Assembly (NCBI GenBank): GCA_964437335.1
Contig: CAYTGL010000043.1
Span: 1 to 21,280, forward strand
Direction of reading: 5' to 3'
DNA: 21,280 nucleotides
Source of the DNA: JAITWN01 sp964437335
GTDB taxonomy: Bacteria; Pseudomonadota; Gammaproteobacteria; SZUA-140
Below, in pieces: positions 15,298 through 21,280 of the stretch. The notes under the pieces are model-generated. The model was not told the DNA's origin. It did no database searches and worked only from the letters and a program-made list of their open reading frames with translations. The first letter of the stretch is position 1. Each line of letters starts with the position of its first letter. The position numbers and the translations under genes were made by a program.

Positions 15298-16242
15298 TCA
15301 GCGTGGTGAGTTAGGCGTAGGCATCTCCGGCAGCCGGTAGCAGAACGCCCAGTAGCGAGATTCGCTCCAGGCGTTTTTTACTGGGAACGGGTGGCCGGGG
15401 TAGAGTGGGCGGTCGTCGGGGACGTGTTCGATGCGGATCGCGAGCCGCTGGCGGCCGCGGGTGAGGCGGCTGGGGAGAAGGAATTCTTCTTCGCGCCAGC
15501 GGCGGTTGCTGGTGATGACGTTGTGTTCGGTCGGGGCCAGCTCGGCGGGGGAGAAGTTGCCGCCTTGCGGGCGGCTGTGGACGCAGGTGTTGCTGCCGGC
15601 GGCGTACCACTCGCCGACGGATTCCCAGGGGGCGTCGGCGCCGGCGGGGCGGACGGAGACTTTGGCGCGCTGATTGGGATATTGGTAGTCGAACTTGCGG
15701 CGGAGCAGCACACCGTGGTTGGCGGGGTCGAGCTGCATCGTGAATTCGGTCGCGCCGCGCATGATGCGGACGTTGCCGGTTTCGGCCGGATAGAACTCGC
15801 GGGCGCCGGCGGCGTGGGCGTCTTTCTCATGCCACCAGGCGGGCTCGTCGCGGTCGGGGCCCCATTCGTAGCGGCTGACTAGCTCGTAGGGTTCTTCCGC
15901 CGTGGGCGAAGCGTAGTCGTGCCGCTTGGCGTCCGCGGGGTCGCAGACGTCGAGTTGGTCGGTCTCGACCAACGTGGGCGAGGGGCTGCCGTACCAGTAG
16001 GCGACGCCGCTGTAGTGCTCGGCAGAGGTATTGCCGCCGCCGTGTTCCAGGCCGATGACGGCGCGATTGCCGAAGGGGAAGAGGTCGGCGATGAGGAAGC
16101 GGTAGGCGGAGTTGACGAGGTCTTTCTCGGAGCCGACCTGGTCCGCTTCCTTGCCGACCGGATGGCCGGCGAGCGGGATGGTCATGTTGCGGCCGCCCCA
16201 GTAGTCGCCGCCGCCGCCCCATTCTTCGGTGCCGGTGCCCAT
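15298..16242 (-). pseudogene. GH172 (DUF2961) protein, C-terminal part (after frame break)
   Basis: This frame continues the GH172 gene of 16182-17597. It opens with TPQAMGTGTEEWGGGGDYWGG, matching the GTGTED-type signature of the family, and goes on through YRFLIADLFPFGNRAVIGLEHGGGNT and YSGVAYWYG, the end of the DUF2961 domain. A second beta-rich region follows (about 150 residues, with DPANHGVLLRRKFDYQYPNQ and WYAAGSNTCVH), looking like an accessory beta-sandwich. No Shine-Dalgarno precedes the first Met of this frame, so it is a broken-off half rather than a separate gene. Confidence 0.85.
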
Positions 16243-17597
16243 GGCTTGCGGGGTGGACTGCCGTCGAAGAAGAACCGCGGGTCGCCTTCGAGCGTGCGGA
16301 GGTTGCCGTTGCGGGAGAAGACCCAGGTCATGCCAACGAAGTTGCCGCTCCAGGGGCCGCCGCCTTCTTCGCGGGCGGTGTCGAGGAAGAGCACGTCGGC
16401 GCCGGGGGTGGGTGCGGGGCGATCGGCGTAGGTGGCGTGGAAGTAGCCGACGTGGTTGGGCGAGTCGTCGTAGGGGACGGTGCGGATTTCGTAGCGGACG
16501 TTGGAGATCGGCGTCTCACCGCGGTTTTGCAGTTCGATCCGCGCCTTGCGGAAGAAGGGCATCGGCCAGTAGCAGGACAAATAGACTTTGTCCTCTGAAT
16601 AGCGGACGACCAACGGCAGGCCGCGGACGAGATACTCGCGGCCGTCGTCGTTGTGAAGCTGGCCGGCGCCGAAGTAGAGGTCGATTGGCGCGTCGACGGA
16701 CGGATGCCAGCGGTCGTCCCAGACGATGCGGAGCCGGCACTTGCCGAAGGCTTCGGCCTGATCGCGGGGGACGGCGAACTTCAAGGCGCGAATCATGGCC
16801 GGCGCTTGCTTCGGGCAGTCGAGTTGTCGCCACTCGTTGGCCGCCAGGTCAATCGTCCCGGTCGTCTTGGCGACGCCGTCGCCGACGGGGGCAATGTCTT
16901 CGCCGGCGCGGTTCAACAATTCCAGCGCCCGCGGATCGGGCGGCTGGCGATCCCACGAAACAACGGGACGCGATAAGTGTTCCGCGCCGCGCGGCACTTG
17001 GTGATAGATGTAGTAGCCCGTTCCATAGAACGTGCGCGAGTATGCCAGACGCAGCGAGTCGGCGAACGGGATCGGGCGCCACATGAGATCGGCGCCCTTG
17101 GTCGTGGGCCAGGTCCAGGTGAGCGGGTGGGGGAAGATGTCTTGCGGCAGGAACGTGCTTTCGGTGAGCCGCTCGTTGGCGCCGACGGGGTCGTCGGTGG
17201 CGCTTTCCTTGACGATCAAATCGTTGCCGTCGACTTCGTAGTGCCACGGACTGCCGTGGTGGTGATTCGTGCGGACGAAATACAGCACCCCCGGTCCGGC
17301 GGCGTCGAGGGTCACGTTGAAGTCGTCGGCCTGCTGGTACAGGAAGTGGCTCGCATCGGCGTCGCGATTGCCGCCCGTGCGATCGTAGGTGCTGCGCATG
17401 TACGCCCGCACGCCGATGCGATGGTAGGGCAGGCGATCCCACATGAGATAGGCGTCGTCGCCGATCGGCACGACGGGCAGCGTTTCGGCGTGCTGCGTCG
17501 TCGCATCGGCGCGATCGTCCGCCGTCGCGGCGTGGAATGGCGTCAACAAAACGCCGCTCAATATCGGCGGGAGGATCATGGGCAACATGCGATTCAT
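16182..17597 (-). CDS. GH172 (DUF2961) exported protein, N-terminal part
   Basis: GH172 enzymes act on furanosides: characterised members are alpha-D-fructofuranosidases/difructose-anhydride enzymes and D-arabinan-degrading enzymes. The start ATG at 17597 has GAGGGAG 5 bases upstream, followed by a signal peptide (MNRMLPMILPPILSGVLLTPF, residues 1-21, then HAATA). The family pattern is clear: AAGPGVLYFVRTNHHHG, DAPIDLYFGAG, YWPMPFFRKARIELQNRGE, YFHATYADRP, SGNFVGMTWVFSRN and LEGDPRFFFDGS. At 16254-16259 the frame departs from the family, and the expected continuation lies in the neighbouring frame (15298-16242). One missing base (or two extra) would unite both halves into a protein of about 765 residues. 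Confidence 0.88.
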   Translation of the reverse strand: MNRMLPMILPPILSGVLLTPFHAATADDRADATTQHAETLPVVPIGDDAYLMWDRLPYHRIGVRAYMRSTYDRTGGNRDADASHFLYQQADDFNVTLDAAGPGVLYFVRTNHHHGSPWHYEVDGNDLIVKESATDDPVGANERLTESTFLPQDIFPHPLTWTWPTTKGADLMWRPIPFADSLRLAYSRTFYGTGYYIYHQVPRGAEHLSRPVVSWDRQPPDPRALELLNRAGEDIAPVGDGVAKTTGTIDLAANEWRQLDCPKQAPAMIRALKFAVPRDQAEAFGKCRLRIVWDDRWHPSVDAPIDLYFGAGQLHNDDGREYLVRGLPLVVRYSEDKVYLSCYWPMPFFRKARIELQNRGETPISNVRYEIRTVPYDDSPNHVGYFHATYADRPAPTPGADVLFLDTAREEGGGPWSGNFVGMTWVFSRNGNLRTLEGDPRFFFDGSPPRKPWAPAPKNGAAAATTGAAAT

Positions 17598-17625
17598 CGT
17601 TCTCCCTCTCACAGCCAATAGATAT

Positions 17626-17640
17626 TGAACAGAACGTTCA
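17626..17640. promoter_or_regulatory. Inverted repeat TGAACAGAACGTTCA upstream of the GH172 gene
   Basis: TGAAC and GTTCA flank a 5-base spacer, 28 bases before the GH172 start codon. Position and symmetry suit a dimeric repressor or activator site in an AT-richer upstream region (17640-17700). No regulator gene is adjacent. Confidence 0.4.
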
Positions 17641-18032
17641 TGCCCATTTGACAAGGGACAAGTTAACCGATTTGAAAATTTGAAAAGCCTACCGGGGGGA
17701 ATGGCGTCAAATTAGCCTTCAACGCCTTGTGTTGCCAGGAGTCGCCTCATGACGGAGCGTGGCGTCGTCGGACGCTGATCTTGCTTGGGCCGGCGTTTTT
17801 GAGCGCAGGGTTCCAAGTTGCCGAACACGGAGCGGAACAACGCTCTTTTTTGTCGCGAAACACTCGTTTTGGCGACAAAAGTCGTCTTTCTGGGAGTTGC
17901 GCCGTCACTCCTGGCCGGATCGCCTTGGCGCGATTGGGTTTGCGGCGCCGGGCCACGGCGAAACATCTTGTCGTCTCCTTGGCAACATCAGTTCCCTGTT
18001 CGGCGACATAACGGGTTGAGAAGGCGCGCGGC

Positions 18033-18081
18033 GCGAGTTGCGAGTCGTTCCCGCCTCCAATCTCCCGTCTCCAGCCTCATT
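18033..18081. repeat. Degenerate heptamer array (7 units)
   Basis: Read in sevens, the units are GCGAGTT, GCGAGTC, GTTCCCG, CCTCCAA, TCTCCCG, TCTCCAG and CCTCATT. Neighbouring units resemble one another most, as expected from slippage followed by drift. Confidence 0.6.
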
Positions 18082-18096
18082 TCCTGTCGGGCCAAT

Positions 18097-18149
18097 AAAA
18101 AACGCGAGCCGTGGGCGGTTCCTCGCGGTGCGGAACCTCCCACGGCTCG
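18097..18149 (-). terminator. Strong hairpin with T6 tract on the - strand
   Basis: CGAGCCGTGGG (18105-18115) pairs with 18139-18149 and GGTTCC (18117-18122) with 18132-18137, with one mismatch between them and a 9-base loop. On the - strand the hairpin is followed by six T residues (18102-18097). It is a convincing terminator for - strand transcripts, yet the nearest upstream - strand gene ends at 18948, about 800 bases away. Confidence 0.65.
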
Positions 18150-18241
18150 TGGTTTGCCACGATGCCTGTTGGTGTATTACATTTGTATACTATCGCGTGG
18201 AACGGCCGAAAGCAAGAGCAATGGTTCAACTTCGCATGTGT

Positions 18242-18310
18242 GCCATGGCGTGGCGCCAGTGCGACGAGGGTACTCGCTCGGCACTTCAGCACTTGCGACA
18301 CGCCAATGGC
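18242..18310. repeat. Imperfect 69-base hairpin
   Basis: 18242-18252 pairs with 18299-18310 around one bulge; 18258-18262 (AGTGC) pairs with 18289-18293; an inner CGAG/CTCG (18265-18268 with 18273-18276) closes a small loop. It may be a small mobile-element relic or an unknown RNA. Confidence 0.4.
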
Positions 18311-18374
18311 GCCCTACGCCGTTAACCTTCCCGACCAAGGGAATTAACCACGGATTTCACGGATCGAACGATGT

Positions 18375-18697
18375 ATGCACCTGAGGTCGGTGGCCAAGAG
18401 ACACGGCCTGAGCATTCTCGAAGCAATGTGCTTCGGATGCCCAAGCGTCGCACGCGCATCGGCGGCATCCCCGAAGTCATCAGAGACGGCGTCACGGGAT
18501 CTCTCGTACCCGCGGGCGACGCGGCGGCAGTGGCCGAGGCGGCGGAAGCGCTGATCCAAGACGAGCGGCGACGCCGCACAATCGGCGCGGCCGCTCAGCA
18601 GGATGCGAGTCGATTTTCAGCGGATGCGATCGTGCCCCAGTACGAAGCCTTGTATCGGCGGCTGTGCATCGAACGCAAAACTCGGGTCATCTATTGA
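18375..18697 (+). pseudogene. Glycosyltransferase family 4 remnant (C-terminal, frameshifted)
   Basis: The stretch encodes the C-terminal nucleotide-sugar binding part of a GT4-type glycosyltransferase. Codons from 18375 read HGLSILEAMCFGCPSVA, the usual EAM box; one base is missing at 18451/18452, and the following frame reads TRIGGIPEVIRDGVTGSLVP, then GDAAAVAEAAEALIQDERRR and FSADAIVPQYEALYRRL to TGA at 18695-18697. The N-terminal acceptor domain (about 250 residues) is absent: the homology starts abruptly beside a CACGGAT-type repeat at 18350-18365. It is therefore a dead fragment. As an uninterrupted frame, 18371-18697 is open, but its first 27 residues are out of register. Confidence 0.82.
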
Positions 18698-18723
18698 TCA
18701 CTGCGCAGCTAGTGAGCCGGGCT

Positions 18724-18794
18724 GGCTATCGGCCATCGGCTCTCGGCCAGACGAAGATGACGGCCCACGTTCTGGCCGATAGCTGAGAGCCGAC
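18724..18794. repeat. Heptamer arrays in inverted orientation
   Basis: Four 7-bp units, GGCTATC, GGCCATC, GGCTCTC and GGCCAGA (18724-18751), are followed 22 bases on by GGCCGAT, AGCTGAG and AGCCGAC (18774-18794). CTATCGGCCA at 18726-18735 is the exact reverse complement of 18773-18782, so the pair can form a hairpin. Confidence 0.7.
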
Positions 18795-18947
18795 AACCAT
18801 GCAGTCTACGGATCATTGACGGCGCCGACTTCAATAGGAAAGGAGGTCGATCCGCGCCCGCTCGAGTCCAGTGCCGCAGGGAATCGACTTGTGGCTGCTG
18901 TCCGCTTCGTGTCGAGGATCGGCCAACCGTGCCGCTGCCCCGTGCAC

Positions 18948-20096
18948 TCAACGGCGAAGGACTTGGCGTTTTCTCGCCAGCGTTGCAGCGGCGAGGAGTG
19001 CGAGGGCGCCCGCGGCGGGCTCGGGGACGACCGCGGCGGCTCCGCCGGCGGCGCCGAGTCCGAACTGGTCCTTCCAGGCAGCGATGAGCGACGGATCGGA
19101 TTGCTGGATCAGCAGGAAGTCGTTGCCGTCGACGTCGCCGTCCAGGTCCAGATCGGCCGACATCGGCACGTCCTCCAAGTCGTCGTTGACGATCCGCAGA
19201 TTGTCGATGTACACGTTGCCGATCCCCGCCGCGTAGCCTTCGTTCAGCTTGCTGCGCGCGCTGGCGTCGGTCAGAAACGAAATGATGTTGATCCCCGGCG
19301 CGAATTCGAAGCTCCCCGTGTTGATGATCCAGAAGTGCTCCGACTCGCCGTCGTTCCAGGTCACCGGCGAATCCGAGACCAGGAGCGTGTACTTGGGCGG
19401 ATCCTCGAACGACGTTCCCGTCCCGTCGATCACGTACTTGACGCGGATCGGCCGGTCGGGGCCGTACAGGTCGTCGTCCGAGTCCGGCGGGTCGGCGTAG
19501 GTGGTCGGCGCGCCCACCAGGAACCGGCCCCCCTCGTCGGACAGTTGCTCGACGAGCGACTCGTTCTCGGGGGCCAGCCGCGTGGCGCGGAACGAGTTCC
19601 AGATCGTCACGTCCGAGCCGCTCGTCGTCGACACGCTCCGCCGCGTCTCGTCGCCGTGGCCGATCCGCACGCCCAGGTACGTCCAGTAGGCCATGGGGTC
19701 CGGGCTCTCGATGTAGAGGTCGAATTCAATCGTGCCGTTGCGGAACGTCGACGGATCGTCCTCGAACTCGTCGAACCAGGTCACGGCCATCTGGGTGGTG
19801 CTATCCGGATTGTGCAGCACGAGGCTCTGGTTCCCGGGAATGCCGAACGGATCGGGAAACATTCCACCGGTCACGACCGCCGTGGCCGGGTCGAGCAGGG
19901 GGTCCGGCGCCGTCGAACTTCGAGCGTAGTTGTCGACCGTGTTGGGCAGTGTATCGGGAACGTCGTCGTCGAACGTCTCGAACAGGACGACCTTGGCGCC
20001 GAAAGCCGAGCCTGAAAGAACGACAAAACTAAGCAGCCAGGCGATCGCACGTCCGGCAGCTGCCGGACGCGCGATCCTGGAGTTGATGCAAAACAT
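18948..20096 (-). CDS. Exported protein with dockerin-like motif and PEP-CTERM tag
   Basis: 382 aa. The ATG at 20096 has AAGAGG 7 bases upstream. A signal peptide (about residues 1-33: a basic start, then AWLLSFVVLSGSAFG) leads into a beta-rich body containing GNQSLVLHN, NGTIEFDLYIESPDP, YWTYLGVRIGHGDE and VTIWNSFRATRLAPE, clearly paralogous to the next gene upstream. Near the end are a fuller dockerin-like loop, LDLDGDVDGNDFLLIQQ, and the tag VVPEPAAGALALLAAATLAR with a basic end. It is probably surface-attached via an exosortase; its function is unknown. The start lies 64 bases after the stop of the paralogue, so they are probably one operon. Bases 18979-19033 are identical to 21226-21280. 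Confidence 0.88.
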   Translation of the reverse strand: MFCINSRIARPAAAGRAIAWLLSFVVLSGSAFGAKVVLFETFDDDVPDTLPNTVDNYARSSTAPDPLLDPATAVVTGGMFPDPFGIPGNQSLVLHNPDSTTQMAVTWFDEFEDDPSTFRNGTIEFDLYIESPDPMAYWTYLGVRIGHGDETRRSVSTTSGSDVTIWNSFRATRLAPENESLVEQLSDEGGRFLVGAPTTYADPPDSDDDLYGPDRPIRVKYVIDGTGTSFEDPPKYTLLVSDSPVTWNDGESEHFWIINTGSFEFAPGINIISFLTDASARSKLNEGYAAGIGNVYIDNLRIVNDDLEDVPMSADLDLDGDVDGNDFLLIQQSDPSLIAAWKDQFGLGAAGGAAAVVPEPAAGALALLAAATLARKRQVLRR

Positions 20097-20160
20097 GGTC
20101 GCCTCTTGTCCGTTGCGAGCACCACGAGGAATACGGGAGCGGACGTTGTCGAACGCTCAT

Positions 20161-21099
20161 TCACACGGCGTCCTCACCGCATGGTTGCCTGGGCCGACGC
20201 CTCAACGCCCCCGCGACGCCGGCCGTGGCCATGCCGGCCAGACCGATCGCGCCTGGTTCGGGAACGGCGCCCACGACCTCGACGCGATAGCCGGAAACGC
20301 CCGGTCCCAGTGAATTAAACTTGGGGTCGGCAGGCAGGCCGCCAAGGGGCGTCGATTCAAAATCTTCGGAGAGGATCGTGTTCCCCCCTGAGATGAAGAC
20401 GACGTTGTCGATGAAGAAAGGCGCACTGTAGTTGCCGTTAACCGCCGCGAAGGCTCCGCCGATGGCAATCGTGTCGAACGTCGTGTTGCCCGATCCGAAG
20501 GGGGGAGGCAGTTGAAACTGCGAACGCCAGGGAAGATCGGCCGTCAGTCCCGAGCCAAAGTCGATCTCGATGACATCCGTCACGCCGCTGTCGGCAAACG
20601 GCGTGACCTCGACTCGATAAGTTTTGGCAGTTCCGTCGATGGTATATTTAACGTGGTGTGCCGTACTATGCTCGAACGGGTGAACCGCGGGCGCCGTCGC
20701 GTTGTTGTAGTAGTATCGCCCGGCCTCGCTCTGGACGCGGAACGAGTCGAAAATCGCGGTGTCGCCGCCCGAGCCGCTTGGCAACGCGCCGTCCCGCGTG
20801 CCGATGCGAAGATTCACGTAGGTCCAAAACTTGTCGGGGACGCCCCCGGGGTCGTCGTTCTCCATGTACAGGTCGAACTCGAACGTCCCGTCCGTGAAGT
20901 CGTCGCCGAGATCCCACCAGACGAACGGCCAGCGGTTAGGGTCCGTGTCGCCGCCGGCGAAATTGTCGAGCACCAGGCTCTGGTTGCCCGATGGGCTGAA
21001 TGGGTCGTACAAGTGCGCTGCATGCGCCGCGCCGCTAACGGCGAGTAGCGCAAGCACCCCTCCAAAGAAGTAATAGGCCGGACGAAAGTTCAACGCCAT
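20161..21099 (-). CDS. Exported PEP-CTERM protein, paralogue of its downstream neighbour
   Basis: 312 aa. The ATG at 21099 has GGGAGAG 5 bases upstream and begins a clear signal peptide (MALNFRPAYYFFGGVLALLA, ending AAHA, about residue 27); the frame is open further upstream but lacks sense. Shared marks with the 18948-20096 protein are DPF...GNQSLVLDN, GTFEFDLYMENDDP, FWTYVNLRIG and IFDSFRVQSEAG, then VKYTIDGTAKTYRVEV. It lacks the dockerin-like loop but has an AVPEPGAIGLAGMATAGVAG tag followed by RRRPR. It is probably exported and sorted to the cell surface. It lies in the middle of three - strand PEP-CTERM genes. Confidence 0.87.
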   Translation of the reverse strand: MALNFRPAYYFFGGVLALLAVSGAAHAAHLYDPFSPSGNQSLVLDNFAGGDTDPNRWPFVWWDLGDDFTDGTFEFDLYMENDDPGGVPDKFWTYVNLRIGTRDGALPSGSGGDTAIFDSFRVQSEAGRYYYNNATAPAVHPFEHSTAHHVKYTIDGTAKTYRVEVTPFADSGVTDVIEIDFGSGLTADLPWRSQFQLPPPFGSGNTTFDTIAIGGAFAAVNGNYSAPFFIDNVVFISGGNTILSEDFESTPLGGLPADPKFNSLGPGVSGYRVEVVGAVPEPGAIGLAGMATAGVAGALRRRPRQPCGEDAV

Positions 21100-21176
21100 T
21101 AGTCTCTCCCATGATGCAAAGGAACCACATCGCCTACATTTCAGATTCGCTGTCGTGCGCCAGCGTCGATAGTGCT

Positions 21177-21280
21177 TCAAGACCTAGTTAGACAGGCTCG
21201 GCCGGCGGCGGAACGGCGTCCGAGGAGCGTTGCAGCGGCGAGGAGTGCGAGGGCGCCCGCGGCGGGCTCGGGGACGACCG
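21177..21280 (-). CDS. PEP-CTERM protein, C-terminal end (partial)
   Basis: The frame enters from the window edge with VVPEPAAGALALLAAATLLG, then RRSAAGRACLTRS and a TGA (21179-21177). It is a PEP-CTERM tag whose first 18 residues are encoded by the same codons as the tag of the gene at 18948-20096. The body of the protein is outside the window. The next gene starts 77 bases downstream of its stop, so it probably leads the same transcript. Confidence 0.85.
   Translation of the reverse strand, partial: VVPEPAAGALALLAAATLLGRRSAAGRACLTRS

Larger units (their letters stand above)
17598..18370. other. Long region without an intact gene (773 bases)
   Basis: Contents: the operator-like repeat at 17626-17640; an AT-richer stretch to 17700; a 9-bp inverted repeat TTTTGTCGC/GCGACAAAA (17848-17856 and 17872-17880); degenerate heptamers (18033-18081); a strong hairpin (18105-18149); an imperfect 69-base hairpin (18242-18310); and a direct repeat containing CACGGAT (18350-18365). 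Short open frames have no protein-like features. It reads as a repeat-rich or decayed segment. Confidence 0.6.

Noticed and set aside
16245..16265. Programmed frameshift in the GH172 gene
   Set aside because: No A- or T-rich slippery site; the break fits a plain indel.
17700..18040. Insertion sequence in the gene-poor region
   Set aside because: No transposase fragment, no terminal inverted repeats with target duplication could be found; only short inverted repeats.
18816..20015. 399-codon + strand frame opposite a PEP-CTERM gene
   Set aside because: Antisense shadow of a gene with signal peptide, dockerin loop and sorting tag.
20051..20068. 18-bp perfect palindrome GTCCGGCAGCTGCCGGAC
   Set aside because: It lies inside the signal-peptide coding region, where an Ala/Gly/Pro/Arg-rich sequence with GC-rich codons makes such symmetry likely by chance.
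1..21280. CRISPR arrays, tRNA or rRNA genes
   Set aside because: No regularly spaced repeat of 24-40 bases, no TTCGANNCC-type tRNA arm with a cloverleaf and no rRNA-like stretch were seen.

Overview
The window looks like chromosomal DNA of a GC-rich planctomycete, probably of the Pirellulales. The reasons are six PEP-CTERM sorting tags in 21 kb, three of them preceded by the planctomycete dockerin-like motif (D.DGD.DGNDFL.WQ), an ECF sigma factor next to a FecR-LamG anti-sigma-type protein, a Tat-exported GFO/IDH/MocA oxidoreductase, and a GH172 (DUF2961) protein. The assignment rests on family content only; there is no rRNA or tRNA in the window.

Layout. 1-270: 3' end of a dockerin/PEP-CTERM protein (+). 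530-1072 (-): cobalamin adenosyltransferase. 1073-1578: divergent intergenic space with a very strong 75-nt hairpin. 1579-3213 (+): a conserved hypothetical and a lipoprotein. 3217-4508 (-): an SBBP beta-propeller PEP-CTERM protein broken by one missing base. 5007-13767 (+): the core locus, with ECF sigma, FecR-LamG membrane protein, a terminator-like structure, a dockerin/PEP-CTERM exported protein, a perfect 15-bp-stem terminator, then an oxidoreductase, a 903-aa clan GH-A-like glycosidase and a GH43 glycosidase in close order. 13795-14622 (-): orphan soluble histidine kinase. 14845-15105 (+): small conserved protein. 15298-17597 (-): GH172 protein broken by a frameshift. 17598-18947: no intact gene; hairpins, heptamer repeats and a truncated, frameshifted glycosyltransferase remnant. 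18948-21280 (-): three PEP-CTERM genes in a row, two of them clear paralogues.

How it may work together (inference): the ECF sigma and its FecR-LamG partner form a cell-surface switch whose outer lectin-like domain could sense a glycan. The neighbouring exported proteins (PEP-CTERM surface protein, Tat oxidoreductase, clan GH-A, GH43 and GH172 enzymes) would bind, oxidise or cut it. GH43 plus GH172 point to furanoside-containing glycans such as arabinans or fructans, but no substrate can be read from sequence alone.

Three themes deserve attention: degenerate 7-bp-period repeats in several intergenic gaps; a 55-bp exact nucleotide repeat covering the PEP-CTERM tag of two nearby genes; and several single-base frame breaks in otherwise intact genes, which are either assembly indels or young pseudogenes.
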